Part shown: positions 1 through 9,073 of the stretch, piece by piece
Layout: every line of letters starts with the position of its first letter
How positions within the stretch are numbered: position 1 is the first letter of the stretch
Source: Chitinibacter sp. GC72
GTDB lineage: Bacteria; Pseudomonadota; Gammaproteobacteria; Burkholderiales; Chitinibacteraceae
DNA: 64,000 nt
Assembly: GCF_009760905.1 (NCBI RefSeq)
Contig: NZ_VIRW01000001.1
Coordinates: forward strand, 124,001 to 188,000
Direction: 5' to 3'
Translations under genes and position numbers: made by a program
Notes under the pieces: generated by a model
What the model was told of the DNA's origin: nothing
Database searches by the model: none
What the model saw: the letters and a program-made list of their open reading frames with translations, nothing else

Positions 1-1825
1 ATTTGGCAGGCAAATTGAAAATATCGTAGAGCGCAATTAATGGTAAATATTCGCCACGCACATTGATCACATTGCCGCGCCCAGCCATAGATTTAATTTC
101 TTCTGTTTTCGGCTGTAGCGATTCAATAATAAATGTCAATGGAATGATATAAAGCTCATCCGATGCTGAAATTGACATGCCATCCAAAATGGCCAAGGTA
201 AGTGGCAGGCGAATACTCATCGTGGAGCCAACACCCGTCATGGATTGAATTTCAACTCGTCCACCCATGGCTTGAATGTTTTTGCGTACCACATCCATGC
301 CTACCCCACGCCCTGATACGTCGGTAATCTCTGCTGCGGTAGAAAAGCCAGCTTCAAAGATCAGCATCCAAACTTCGTTGTCCGACATATTGTCGTTTAC
401 GTTCATGCCACGCTCTTTGGCCTTATTTAGAATGCGTTCTCTACTTAAGCCGGCACCATCATCACTGACCTCAATGACGATATTGCCGCCCTGATGGAAT
501 GCTTTGAGCGTTAATGTTCCTTGGGCTTGCTTATTGCGGCTTAAGCGTACATCAGGCATTTCAATGCCATGATCCAAGCTGTTACGCACCAAATGCGTTA
601 ATGGATCACTGAGCTTTTCAATAAAGCCTTTGTCGAGTTCGGTGTTTTCACCAATCATGCGCAACTCAACTTGTTTGCCCAGCTTGCCAGCTAAATCACG
701 CACCAAACGAGGATAGCGATTAAATACAAATGAAATCGGCATCATCCGAATCGACATCACCGATTCTTGTAATTCGCGCGTATTGCGCTCAAGCTGAGCA
801 ACGCCGCTAAGCAGTTTTTCGTGCAAAACCGGATCGAGTTGCAGCGAATTTTGCGCCAGCATGGATTGGGTAATGACCAGCTCGCCGACCAAATTGAGCA
901 ACTGATCAACCTTTTCCACGCTGACTCGGATTGAAGACTCCGCCGCTTTATCTGTTGCTCTTTCGTTCTGGAGACGACTGATCGGTGTTACTGCAGCAGG
1001 CGTTGAACTAACGGCAGCGACGACGGCTTCCTCTATGATAGGTTGGAAAAATCCATATCCGGCCTCCTCGGCCGTCGCTGCTGTGGCTTCAGACAAGGCA
1101 GCGCCTAGCGTGTCATCAAAAAACCCAAACCCTTCATCAACGCTTAAATCCGACTCGGCTGGCGTCAGAAAGAGGCCAAACTCAGACTGGCATTCGGCAC
1201 TTGATGTAATCGAAACCCGATTTGGCTCAATCATGAACGACATTGAATCAAGTATTTTTTCAGGATTTTCAGTGGTCTTGATACGGTACAACCAAGGCGA
1301 ATAAGCGTCGCCAGGCGTAAAATCGTCAATGGTGCCAAAGCGATCTAGCTCACGACACAGCAGAGTTTCATCAAACGTCTCACCGGGCTGAATCACGATG
1401 GTCAGCTCGTCCAGTTCTACCATCGTCGTGTCTTCCTGAGAGGTCAGCAATTGAGTGAGCCTAGCCTTGGTTGCGCTCATCGCCAGTTCATCAGGTTGGC
1501 CCTGTCCACGATGCGCGGACAGCATGTCCTGCAATACATCCCCAGATTGCAGGAAAGCATCTACCATTTCCGCAGTTAGCGTAATTTCGTTTTTACGAAT
1601 TTTATCCAGCAGGTTTTCCAGCACGTGCGTCACATCGGTCAAATCTGCAAAACCGAATGTTGCTGCGCCTCCTTTGATCGAATGTGCAGCGCGAAAGATG
1701 GCATTCAAGTCTTCCGAATCTGGTTCAGCCACATTGATATTGAGCAGCAATGACTCCATATTGGCCAAGTGCTCGGCAGCCTCATCAAAAAAAACCAGAA
1801 TAAACTGGCCCATATCAATCGACAT
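1..1825 (-). CDS. cheA: Chemotaxis histidine kinase CheA (3' end cut off by window edge)
   Basis: Reading leftwards from ATG 1825, preceded by a GGGGGAG ribosome site, the frame stays open to base 1. The first ~100 residues are an HPt domain with the phosphorylated histidine at about H48 (AAHSIKGGAATFGF). A variable acidic linker follows, then the dimerisation region (SIRVSVEKVDQLLNLVGELV), and the HATPase with its N box (LVRNSLDHGIE) and G1/G2 boxes (SDDGAGL, GRGVGMDVV). The CheW-like domain has just begun at the edge. CheA takes signals from chemoreceptors and phosphorylates CheY. The cheY gene lies 22 bp upstream on the same strand, so the two are probably cotranscribed. About 608 residues are visible. 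Later che genes would lie beyond the left edge. Confidence 0.93.
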   Translation of the reverse strand, partial: MSIDMGQFILVFFDEAAEHLANMESLLLNINVAEPDSEDLNAIFRAAHSIKGGAATFGFADLTDVTHVLENLLDKIRKNEITLTAEMVDAFLQSGDVLQDMLSAHRGQGQPDELAMSATKARLTQLLTSQEDTTMVELDELTIVIQPGETFDETLLCRELDRFGTIDDFTPGDAYSPWLYRIKTTENPEKILDSMSFMIEPNRVSITSSAECQSEFGLFLTPAESDLSVDEGFGFFDDTLGAALSEATAATAEEAGYGFFQPIIEEAVVAAVSSTPAAVTPISRLQNERATDKAAESSIRVSVEKVDQLLNLVGELVITQSMLAQNSLQLDPVLHEKLLSGVAQLERNTRELQESVMSIRMMPISFVFNRYPRLVRDLAGKLGKQVELRMIGENTELDKGFIEKLSDPLTHLVRNSLDHGIEMPDVRLSRNKQAQGTLTLKAFHQGGNIVIEVSDDGAGLSRERILNKAKERGMNVNDNMSDNEVWMLIFEAGFSTAAEITDVSGRGVGMDVVRKNIQAMGGRVEIQSMTGVGSTMSIRLPLTLAILDGMSISASDELYIIPLTFIIESLQPKTEEIKSMAGRGNVINVRGEYLPLIALYDIFNLPAK

Positions 1826-1847
1826 AGCTCCCCCTCGCTAGAGACCA

Positions 1848-2213
1848 CTAGCCGATGACTTTGCGGACAACTTCCAGCAGTTTTTGTGGATCAAACGGTT
1901 TCACCAGCCAGCCAGTGGCACCGACTGCACGCCCCTGCTGTTTCATCGCATCGCTCGATTCGGTGGTGAGCATCAGGATGGGCGTGCTGGCATATTGAGG
2001 CAGCCCGCGCAAGGTGCGAATCATCGTCAAGCCATCCATGCCCGGCATATTCTGATCGGTGAGCACCAAATCCACCTGCCCGGATTTGGCCTGTGCGACA
2101 CCTGCATTGCCGTCCACAGCCTCGACCACCTCGTAACCCGCGCTACGCAAGGTGAAGCTCACCATTTGCCGAATTGATGGCGAATCATCTACCGCCAATA
2201 TTTTCTTTGCCAT
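1848..2213 (-). CDS. cheY: CheY-type single-domain response regulator
   Basis: This 121-residue protein is a lone receiver domain. It has the acidic pocket near the N-terminus (VDDSP), the phospho-acceptor aspartate at about D53 (LVLTDQNMPGMDG), the conserved Thr (MLTTES) and the switch lysine (LVKPFDP). It has no output domain, as expected of CheY, which carries the signal from CheA to the flagellar motor or, in twitching systems, to the pilus machinery. A GGGGGG tract precedes the ATG. It is the first gene of a pair with cheA. Because it is the CheY type with an MAKKILAVDDS start, it could serve a second chemosensory array rather than the main flagellar one. Confidence 0.9.
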   Translation of the reverse strand: MAKKILAVDDSPSIRQMVSFTLRSAGYEVVEAVDGNAGVAQAKSGQVDLVLTDQNMPGMDGLTMIRTLRGLPQYASTPILMLTTESSDAMKQQGRAVGATGWLVKPFDPQKLLEVVRKVIG

Positions 2214-2407
2214 ATTGCCCCCCGTTCACACAGATAGAACCAGATACCACTTTGTACTCAGGTATAAATTTCTTGAGCCGATTCTTTTTATAGGCAAGAC
2301 TTGTCATCATCGCCATTCAAAACCTACATGGAACGTCAAAATTATTTTCAGGCAATGTCATTGAAACAATATGATTTGCAATAAACAACCAGATAAAACT
2401 GAACACA

Positions 2408-3076
2408 ATGAAAGATAATAATCAGCTGATTCTGTACTCATTCCGCCGCTGTCCTTATGCAATTCGGGCCAGGATGGCCTTGAGTCTATGCAATATCGAG
2501 GTGCAGTTGCGCGAGGTCGTGCTGCGCGACAAGCCACCCGAGCTATTACATAGCTCGCCCAAGGGGACAGTACCAGTGTTGCTGCTGGGTAATGGCCAGG
2601 TCATCGAGCACAGCCTGGACATCATGTTATGGGCTATCGAGCACACGGCAGCGGATAGCAGCCTGACTCTGGCACTGGACGCGCAGTTAGAGTTAATCGA
2701 ATTGCACGATCAAAGCTTCAAACCATTGCTTGATCGCTACAAATACCCCGAGCGTCATTTGGAGCTATCCGCACAGCAGCATCAATACAACGCCATGTAT
2801 TGGCTTGAAACCCATATCATTACTAGGCTGAAAGAATATACCCACCTTTTTGGTAATCACTTAAGTCTGGCTGATTTGGCGATTGTGCCTTTTGTCCGCC
2901 AATGCGCTGCAGTCGATAGTGCGGCATTTGCGCGCAGCACCAGCACAGCCTTGCAACACTGGCTGGCACGGCTGACTGAATCAGCTCTATTTGAATCGGT
3001 CATGAGCAAGTATCCGCAATGGCGTGCCGGAGATCCCCCGATCTGGTTTGGTGGCACCTCAAAGCCGCCGCTGTGA
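2408..3076 (+). CDS. Glutathione S-transferase family protein
   Basis: The 222-residue product starts with a thioredoxin-like domain (LYSFRRCPYAIRARMAL, residues 8-24) with a CPYA active-site motif. The cis-proline glutathione-binding segment (KGTVPVLLL) and the E-H-S motif (VIEHSLDIM) follow. The C-terminal half is all-helical with the N-cap motif LSLADLAIVPFVRQ. The CPYA cysteine makes it closer to omega/glutaredoxin-like GSTs than to serine or tyrosine GSTs, so thiol transfer or deglutathionylation is plausible; the substrate is unknown. It stands alone. Its last 18 bases overlap the end of the convergent gene at 3059-3478. Confidence 0.85.
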   Translation: MKDNNQLILYSFRRCPYAIRARMALSLCNIEVQLREVVLRDKPPELLHSSPKGTVPVLLLGNGQVIEHSLDIMLWAIEHTAADSSLTLALDAQLELIELHDQSFKPLLDRYKYPERHLELSAQQHQYNAMYWLETHIITRLKEYTHLFGNHLSLADLAIVPFVRQCAAVDSAAFARSTSTALQHWLARLTESALFESVMSKYPQWRAGDPPIWFGGTSKPPL

Positions 3077-3478
3077 ACGTCGCCGGGATAGTGGTAAATC
3101 ACCATAGGCCTCGCGCTCGAAATAATTATCGCGATAAAAACGCCGCCCGCGCAGCCATTGCCAGCAGCTTGAACCCAGATACAAGGGCCAGAACATCAGG
3201 CCCCAGCGTTCATACTGACGGACGTGTACCCGCTCGTGCACACGCAAGCGCGCCATTTGACTGGCATCGGCAGCAATCACCACATGACCTACAGTAATCG
3301 CAGCGAAACGCCAGCGTGCACAGCGCCAACGCGCAGGCGCGCTTACTTCGCATACGCCGCAATACCAGACACAACGCGCACCCAACAGACGCAGAGGCAA
3401 GGCGAGCAGCAGACCGATCAAGGTCATCGGCAAAGCCCATACATATCGCACCACACGCTGACAACGCCAATTCATCAT
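3059..3478 (-). CDS. Conserved membrane-associated protein with HExxH-like motif, function unknown
   Basis: A 139-residue basic protein. It has one hydrophobic N-terminal segment (residues 10-34, WALPMTLIGLLLALPLRLLG), then a cysteine/arginine-rich stretch, then a conserved-looking block RVHERVHVRQYERWG followed by a second hydrophobic stretch. HERVH resembles the zinc-metalloprotease HExxH signature, but I see no clear third ligand, so protease activity is not established. I recall similar unannotated betaproteobacterial proteins with the same VHVRQYERWG block. An AGGGACAA ribosome site precedes the ATG pair at 3475-3478. It converges on, and overlaps by 18 bp, the GST gene. Confidence 0.7.
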   Translation of the reverse strand: MMNWRCQRVVRYVWALPMTLIGLLLALPLRLLGARCVWYCGVCEVSAPARWRCARWRFAAITVGHVVIAADASQMARLRVHERVHVRQYERWGLMFWPLYLGSSCWQWLRGRRFYRDNYFEREAYGDLPLSRRRSQRRL

Positions 3479-3589
3479 TTGTCCCTAATCAAAGCCAGAT
3501 GCTGTTAACCCCGCATGCGATATTTTGACCTGCTCACGCTCATGCTAGAATAGCGCCCAATTAATTAAACCAGATTGAACGGGTGCAGC

Positions 3590-4321
3590 ATGGCAGGTCA
3601 TAGCAAGTGGGCAAATATTCAGCATCGCAAAGGTCGTCAGGACGCCAAGCGCGGCCAGATTTTTACCAAGCTGATCAAGGAAATCACCGTTGCTGCCAAA
3701 ATGGGTGGCGGTGATATCACGATGAACCCGCGCCTACGTCTGGCAATCGACAAGGCCAAAGCGCAATCGATGCCGAAAGACAATATCGAAAGCGCTATCA
3801 AGCGTGGCACCGGCTCGCTTGATGGCGTTGATTACATCGAAACCCGTTATGAAGGTTATGGCCTAGGCGGCGCAGCAGTGATGGTCGATTGCCTGACCGA
3901 CAACCGCACCCGTACCGTGGCCGACGTACGCCACGTATTCAGTAAATACGGCGGAAATATGGGCACCGACGGCTGCGTGAGCTTCCAGTTCAAGCACTGT
4001 GGTTATCTGATTTTTGCGCCGGGCACTGACGAAGACGCACTGATGGAAGCGGCGCTCGAAGCGGGTGCAGATGACGTAACGACCAACGATGACGGCTCAA
4101 TCGAAGTGATCACGCCGCCGTACGAATTCGTGAACATCAAGGAAACGCTAGAAGCAGCCGGTTTCAAAGCCGAAATGGGCGAATCAACGATGAAACCGCA
4201 AGGCGAAACCGAGTTAACCGGCGACGACGCGATCAAAATGCAGAAATTGATCGATATGATGGAAGCGCTCGACGACGTACAAAGCGTTTACACCACGGCG
4301 GTATTTGACGAAGAAGAATGA
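3590..4321 (+). CDS. yebC: YebC/PmpR family DNA-binding or translation regulator
   Basis: The 243-residue protein begins with the family signature [18 protein letters not shown] and keeps the KLIKEI and [11 protein letters not shown] blocks along its length. Family members are transcriptional regulators (PmpR) or, for TACO1/YebC homologues, help ribosomes through difficult sequences. I chose ATG 3590 because homology begins exactly there; the in-frame TTG at 3575 would add five residues with no family support. It is a single-gene unit closed by a hairpin terminator that it shares, from the other side, with a small membrane peptide gene. Confidence 0.93.
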   Translation: MAGHSKWANIQHRKGRQDAKRGQIFTKLIKEITVAAKMGGGDITMNPRLRLAIDKAKAQSMPKDNIESAIKRGTGSLDGVDYIETRYEGYGLGGAAVMVDCLTDNRTRTVADVRHVFSKYGGNMGTDGCVSFQFKHCGYLIFAPGTDEDALMEAALEAGADDVTTNDDGSIEVITPPYEFVNIKETLEAAGFKAEMGESTMKPQGETELTGDDAIKMQKLIDMMEALDDVQSVYTTAVFDEEE

Positions 4322-4343
4322 TTTCACGCTTCGTTTGAAAAAG

Positions 4344-4371
4344 AAAGCCGGCTTTAACACGCCGGTTTTTA
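4344..4371 (+). terminator. Intrinsic terminator of yebC
   Basis: A CCGGC/GCCGG stem, extended by A-T pairs, with an 8-base loop and followed by a T run, 23 bp after the yebC stop. Its right edge touches the end of the opposing small gene. Confidence 0.75.
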
Positions 4372-4509
4372 TTTAAACAAAAAATAATAAATCACATAAA
4401 ACCAGCTACAAAAGCCATGAAGAATGGCCCACAGGATGGAGTGATTGGCGCTCCAAGATAACGCTACGGCAATCACGGTGCCCAGACTAAAACCGCCGAA
4501 AATCTTCAT
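4369..4509 (-). CDS. 46-residue hydrophobic membrane peptide
   Basis: This short gene reads from ATG 4509 to TAA 4369 and is preceded by a strong AGGAGTGA ribosome site, which is the main reason to accept it. The peptide starts MKIFGGFSLGTVIAVALSW and ends VIYYFLFK, giving two hydrophobic stretches separated by SANHS, so it is probably a membrane peptide. I recall similarly patterned short proteins (GLGTVIAVxLSW, then SILWAILHG) in other proteobacteria, but no function. It lies between the convergent yebC and efp terminators. Confidence 0.7.
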   Translation of the reverse strand: MKIFGGFSLGTVIAVALSWSANHSILWAILHGFCSWFYVIYYFLFK

Positions 4510-4573
4510 GATTCACTCCTTGCAAATCGTGGTTGCCGAATGTGGTCATCCGCGATCAAATGGGGTCAGACAG

Positions 4574-4604
4574 AAAAAAAGCCACCGGGTTCGGTGGCTT
4601 TTTT
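4574..4604 (-). terminator. Intrinsic terminator of efp
   Basis: A 7-bp GCCACCG/CGGTGGC stem with a four-base loop, flanked by an A run on one side and a T run on the other, so it can act in both directions. It lies just after the efp stop codon on the minus strand. Confidence 0.85.
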
Positions 4605-4618
4605 GCGTTTCATCACGC

Positions 4619-5191
4619 TTAGTTAGCGCGTTTTTTGAATTCCATGGTGCGAGTGTCGATCTCGATTTTGTCACCGATATCGATAAATGCAGCCACCTGG
4701 ATGTTCATTTCTGAACCCACCAGTTTTGCTGGTTTCATTACTTTGCCTGAAGTGTCGCCACGTACTGCTGGCTCGGTGTATTCAACTTCACGCACTACCA
4801 CGGTTGGCAACTCAACAGAGATCGCTTTGCCGTCGTAGAAAGTCACTTGGCATTTGTCTTCCATGCCGTCAACGATCAGACCCAGCGTGTCGCCCAGGTT
4901 GTCAGCTTCAACTTCGTACTGATTGAACTCTTCGTCCATGAACACGTACATTGGATCAGCAAAGTAGCTGTAGGTGCAATCGAGGCGGTCGAGTACAACC
5001 ACTTCCATTTTGTCATCTGACTTGTAAACGACTTCAGAACCAGAACCTGACAACAGGCCTTTGGATTTGATTTTAACTACTGAAGAGTTACGACCTGATT
5101 TTGAGAATTCGGTTTTTTGAACAACCAGAGGTTGGCCGTCAACCAAGATAACGTTACCAGCGCGAACTTCGTGTGCAGTTTTGATTGCCAT
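4619..5191 (-). CDS. efp: Elongation factor P
   Basis: A 190-residue EF-P with the three expected beta-barrel domains: an N-terminal KOW-like domain, then two OB domains ending in [18 protein letters not shown] relieves ribosome stalling at polyproline. The tip of the loop that enters the ribosome reads FSKSGRNSS, with arginine (about R34 here, R32 in Pseudomonas numbering) rather than lysine. That is the subclass modified by EarP, whose gene lies 64 bp upstream on the same strand. Two extra residues at the N-terminus account for the shifted numbering. Confidence 0.95.
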   Translation of the reverse strand: MAIKTAHEVRAGNVILVDGQPLVVQKTEFSKSGRNSSVVKIKSKGLLSGSGSEVVYKSDDKMEVVVLDRLDCTYSYFADPMYVFMDEEFNQYEVEADNLGDTLGLIVDGMEDKCQVTFYDGKAISVELPTVVVREVEYTEPAVRGDTSGKVMKPAKLVGSEMNIQVAAFIDIGDKIEIDTRTMEFKKRAN

Positions 5192-5255
5192 TGCGTATTA
5201 CCCGAGTTTTAACGATTCTGATGCAAAATCGCTGTTTGAAAATAGAAAAATCCCG

Positions 5256-6407
5256 CTATTTTACCTTGGAATTGACGAATCTGACCAGATTAGTCGCGAC
5301 ATCCCCCAGTTCAAGCAAATTTTTCCGCCAGGCGTGAGCGTGCTCTTGCAAGAGATGCCGTCCGGCAACAAGCTCTTGCCACGCAGCACTGAGATCTCCA
5401 CCGTGATTCCACGCTTGCATCATTGCGGCCAGCGCCATGAGCGCTGGCGTGGGCTGATGGCCCAGATAACGCACCAGAAACGCGTCCAGTTTGTCGCGAT
5501 GTGCATCATCTTCCTGCGGATAGATATGCCAGACAAACGGCTTGGCCGCCCATTGCGCACGCAGGAAAGAATCTTCTCCGCGCACAAAATTAATGTCGCA
5601 GCTTAGCAGCAGGCGATCATAGTCATCCTGTGCCAGCATGGGCAGGGGAATGATCTCCAGTGCGCCGCGCCTAGATACACCACCAGTGTATTGCCCTGCA
5701 GTCAAATCCAAATCCTTCATAGCAAGCAATACCCTACCCTCTGGCACAAAAAGCCGGATGGACTGACTGCTGTTTTCCAGCACCGACAACCATTGCTTCA
5801 ATGCAAGAGGCTCATAGGCAAAGAGCGAAATATTCAAAGCAGGTGCCAGATGCTGCGGGCATGCGGGCGACAGGCTGACCAGAAACTGCGCAGAATCAGC
5901 GTCACGCCAGGCCAGCTGCAAGGCTCTTTGCCTTTGCTCGCTAAACACACCGCCTGTGCGCTTGGTAAAACCCGGAAAGAAAAAGTACTTGCTCAAGCCC
6001 TGCACCGGCGATGGCAAACCGTGGCAACCTTCAACCCAGTCTTCGGCGCTCAGGTATTCCAGATTAATCCAGACCGGAGCTGTGGCTCTGGCCTGCATCT
6101 GGGCCAGATAAGGTGCTGGAATCTCGCAAGCGAATGCTTCAATCACCACGTCGGCGGCATGGACAAGAGGTGGGAAATCGGTATCCCAGCGCAGCACCAG
6201 TACGCCTTCCAGCTGCTGGCGCGCTTGAGTCGGATCGATTTCGGGGCGGATTTGCGCAAAACTGGCCAGATCATCGACCCAAAGTGTGACAGCAAGGCCA
6301 AATTCCTGATGCAATTGCCGGGCAAGCCGCCAGCACACGCCAATATCGCCAAAATTGTCGACCACACGACAAAAAATCGCCCACGCAACTGCTGCTGTCA
6401 TCACCAT
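5256..6407 (-). CDS. earP: EF-P arginine rhamnosyltransferase EarP
   Basis: EarP transfers rhamnose from dTDP-rhamnose to the tip arginine of EF-P. This 383-residue protein has the N-terminal catalytic signature (IFCRVVDNFGDIGVCWRLAR) with the acceptor-side DNFGD aspartates. It also has the C-terminal donor-binding block (NFVRGEDSFLRAQWAAKPFVWHIYPQ). I chose ATG 6407 (ATG 6401 is equally possible); the frame is open further upstream, but that extension has no family similarity. It sits directly before its substrate gene efp, so the pair is self-explanatory. A 49-bp palindromic motif (5686-5734) lies inside the coding region and encodes about 16 residues near VLLAMKDLDL. Confidence 0.93.
   Translation of the reverse strand: MVMTAAVAWAIFCRVVDNFGDIGVCWRLARQLHQEFGLAVTLWVDDLASFAQIRPEIDPTQARQQLEGVLVLRWDTDFPPLVHAADVVIEAFACEIPAPYLAQMQARATAPVWINLEYLSAEDWVEGCHGLPSPVQGLSKYFFFPGFTKRTGGVFSEQRQRALQLAWRDADSAQFLVSLSPACPQHLAPALNISLFAYEPLALKQWLSVLENSSQSIRLFVPEGRVLLAMKDLDLTAGQYTGGVSRRGALEIIPLPMLAQDDYDRLLLSCDINFVRGEDSFLRAQWAAKPFVWHIYPQEDDAHRDKLDAFLVRYLGHQPTPALMALAAMMQAWNHGGDLSAAWQELVAGRHLLQEHAHAWRKNLLELGDVATNLVRFVNSKVK
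5686..5734. repeat. 49-bp palindromic motif, intragenic copy in earP
   Basis: On the minus strand it begins GGGTATTGC and ends GCAATACAC, exactly 49 bp apart, with CTGCA at unit positions 34-38. It stays in frame and encodes VLLAMKDLDLTAGQY. This part of EarP is less conserved than the catalytic blocks, so a true insertion is possible here. Confidence 0.7.
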
Positions 6408-6462
6408 GACCTGCTTGACCCACTCAAAGCGGTAGTTTACCAGCAGGGCGATGGATGGCGAC

Positions 6463-7290
6463 CTAGCGCCGCTGCACTGCATAGCGTTCGCGATCAGGAA
6501 TATGGATCAGCGATGGGTAGAGGCGCTGGATTTTGATGACATACTGGCGGGTTTCTTTATAGGGCGGAATGCCACGATAACGATCTACTGCGCCCTCGCC
6601 GGCGTTGTACGCCGCCGAAACCAGATCAATCCGCCCCTGATAGCGATCGAGCAATAGCCGCAAATAGCGCACCCCGCCTTTGACATTTTGACTGACATTG
6701 AAAACATCCTGCACATTAAACCGTGCGGCAGTGCCCGGGATCAGCTGCATCACGCCCATTGCCGATTTGGGCGACACCGCATAGGTTTGCAAGCGCGATT
6801 CCACCAGAGCAATACTGAGCGCGAAATCCGGGTCTACCCCGTGCCAGCGGGCAATCTGGGCAATAATGCGCGCGGTTTTCTTTTGCTCGTGGCTTAAGGT
6901 AATCCGCTGAACGGCACCATGGGGTAAGGGTGATTTCTCCGGTTGAACGTCGGCCAGCAGACAAGCGGGTAGCTGATGATTTTTCAGCAGAATGGTATCG
7001 AGCATATCCTGCGCCTGCCTATGACCTTGCTCGGCGGCAATCGAAAACAGGCTGGCGGCAGCTTGGCGATTTTCCGGCACGCCCAGACCAAACGCGTACA
7101 ACACGCCCAGCCGGTATTGCGCTTCGGTATTGCCATGGCGTGCGGCAACACAATAATGCACCGCCGCTTGCCACGGATCGCGCGATTCCAGATCAGGCCG
7201 GGGCAGAAACTCGACAATCCCCCCCCTTGCAGTCACGCTCAGGACAGCAATACCCAGCAGAAGCAATAAAGATCGAATAATCAACGACAT
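6463..7290 (-). CDS. Lytic murein transglycosylase with Sel1-like repeats
   Basis: A 275-residue exported protein. An N-terminal signal (LIIRSLLLLLGIAVLSVTARG) is followed by two Sel1-like repeats (EAQYRLGVLYAFGLGVPEN and a second copy) at residues ~55-100. The SLT goose-lysozyme-like domain follows, with the catalytic glutamate in ALSIALVESRLQ and the motifs SAMGVMQLIPGTA and LVSAAYNAGEGAV. It would cleave peptidoglycan in the periplasm. ATG 7290 was preferred to the TTG at 7299. Sel1 plus SLT suggests a partner-binding role, for instance assembly of a secretion or pilus machine, but no such genes are adjacent. Confidence 0.87.
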   Translation of the reverse strand: MSLIIRSLLLLLGIAVLSVTARGGIVEFLPRPDLESRDPWQAAVHYCVAARHGNTEAQYRLGVLYAFGLGVPENRQAAASLFSIAAEQGHRQAQDMLDTILLKNHQLPACLLADVQPEKSPLPHGAVQRITLSHEQKKTARIIAQIARWHGVDPDFALSIALVESRLQTYAVSPKSAMGVMQLIPGTAARFNVQDVFNVSQNVKGGVRYLRLLLDRYQGRIDLVSAAYNAGEGAVDRYRGIPPYKETRQYVIKIQRLYPSLIHIPDRERYAVQRR

Positions 7291-7376
7291 AATTGACAAC
7301 TACGTCAAGCAGATTCTTCAGATTATGCCAATCGAGCAACGATGTCAGCCCGGCAAGACCAATGGTCTTCTGCGCT

Positions 7377-8771
7377 TTAGAGCACTGAGACGACATCGCC
7401 ACTCGGTAAGGGCGTCGCTTGCGACACAGTGCTGGATCGGACCGCAATCTGCTCGCGACCAATCGGGAAATAGCTGATTTCTTCGGCCTTCATCCGTTTG
7501 GGTTCGTACAGATTGCGCCCATCAAAAATCGTCGCCGAACGCAGCGATTTCTTGATGCTGGCAAAATCCGGGCTGCGAAATGCTTTCCACTCGGTCGCAA
7601 TCACCAGCGCATCGGCATTGTGTAATGCATCCATATGCATAGGCGCAAAACTGATTCCCTCGAACCCGGCAAACAGTTGCTGGGCCTTGGTATTGGCCAC
7701 CGGATCATGCGCGCAAACTGTTGCGCCCCGAGTTAGCAAGCCCTGAATCAGCGTCAGGCTAGGCGCTTCGCGCAAATCGTCGGTATCGGGCTTGAAAGCC
7801 AAACCCCAGATCGCAAAGTGCAGGCCACGCAAATCCGGGCCAAAATGCGCCTGAATCTTATTCAGCAGCACATGCTTTTGCTGATTGTTCACCTCATGCA
7901 CTGCCTGCAGGATTTTGAGCGGCTCGCCGCATTGCTGCGCAGTTTGCTGCAGTGCCTGCACGTCTTTTGGAAAGCATGAGCCACCATAACCCACGCCGGG
8001 ATACAGAAAATGATAGCCAATACGGGGATCAGAGCCGATGCCCTTGCGTACCAGCTCGATATCCGCCCCCAGCACTTCGGATAGATTGGCCAGCTCGTTC
8101 ATAAAGGAAATCCGCGTCGCCAGCATGGCATTGGCCGCATACTTGGTCAGCTCGGCCGAACGCAAATCCATACATAAAATACGGTCATGATTGCGCACCA
8201 GTGGCGCATAAATGGCCTGCATCAGATCTTTGGCCGTTTCGTCCTCGGTGCCAATCACAATCCGGTCCGGGCGCATAAAATCATCCACCGCCGCACCTTC
8301 TTTCAAAAATTCGGGATTGGAGACCACGCTAAAACTGCTGCGCTGCCCACGCTGATCAAGCTGCGCCTGCACCGCGCGCCGCACCAGATCGGCCGTACCG
8401 ACGGGAACGGTCGATTTATTCACAATCACTTTGTACTCGTTCAGGTGATGACCGATATTGGCTGCAGCCGCCAGCACATATTGCAAATCGGCCGATCCGT
8501 CTTCACCGGGCGGCGTGCCGACGGCAATAAACTGGATCGTGCCATGCGCCACCGATTGCGCCACATCGCTGGTAAAGCGCAAGCGATTGGCCTGCACATT
8601 GCGCCGGATCAGCTCGTCCAGCCCCGGCTCGTAGATGTGCACAATGCCTTCCTGCAGCTGCTGTGTTTTCTGAATATCCAGATCCAGACACAGCACATGA
8701 TTGCCGTATTCCGCCAGACAGGCACCTGTGACCAAACCGACATAACCCGAACCAATCACCGTAATCCGCAT
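7377..8771 (-). CDS. ugd: UDP-glucose 6-dehydrogenase
   Basis: A 464-residue enzyme that oxidises UDP-glucose to UDP-glucuronate for polysaccharide or lipid A sugars. It has the Rossmann start ([21 protein letters not shown]), the NAD motif [12 protein letters not shown], the catalytic cysteine in [14 protein letters not shown], and the C-terminal UDP-binding domain ([14 protein letters not shown]). The start at 8771 is where homology begins; the upstream 28-residue extension is rejected. The tail after residue 440 ([16 protein letters not shown]) is a little longer than usual. No other capsule genes lie next to it. Confidence 0.95.
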   Translation of the reverse strand: MRITVIGSGYVGLVTGACLAEYGNHVLCLDLDIQKTQQLQEGIVHIYEPGLDELIRRNVQANRLRFTSDVAQSVAHGTIQFIAVGTPPGEDGSADLQYVLAAAANIGHHLNEYKVIVNKSTVPVGTADLVRRAVQAQLDQRGQRSSFSVVSNPEFLKEGAAVDDFMRPDRIVIGTEDETAKDLMQAIYAPLVRNHDRILCMDLRSAELTKYAANAMLATRISFMNELANLSEVLGADIELVRKGIGSDPRIGYHFLYPGVGYGGSCFPKDVQALQQTAQQCGEPLKILQAVHEVNNQQKHVLLNKIQAHFGPDLRGLHFAIWGLAFKPDTDDLREAPSLTLIQGLLTRGATVCAHDPVANTKAQQLFAGFEGISFAPMHMDALHNADALVIATEWKAFRSPDFASIKKSLRSATIFDGRNLYEPKRMKAEEISYFPIGREQIAVRSSTVSQATPLPSGDVVSVL

Positions 8772-9073
8772 TTGAGCTACTCCACTGTAGGCTGATGCGT
8801 TTTTACCGGACTTGAATGACGGTTCTGCGACAAAATTGGGAAATCTCGATGACAAGCGCCCAGAGTCAGGCGGTAATTGAACTTCACACCCACCCTTTCA
8901 TCCAATTGACAACACGGACATGACAAGTAAAGCTAGATTGAATTTGCTGGAAGGTAATCAACAGATGTGAGTTCATTCACCGGCAGAGCGGCAATTTGAT
9001 ACAGATTATGTCATCGCAATATGTTTAGATTCGCCTACCCACTTGGATTGGATTTTTAATAAGGATGCACACA
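8772..9073. other. Divergent intergenic region, ugd / OmpA-like lipoprotein
   Basis: About 300 bp between two divergent genes. It should hold both promoters. I see no convincing ORF, RNA gene or copy of the 49-bp motif. Confidence 0.5.

Noticed and set aside
2743-2748. ATACCC in the GST gene as a copy of the motif
   Set aside because: No GGGTAT-like end at the fixed spacing.
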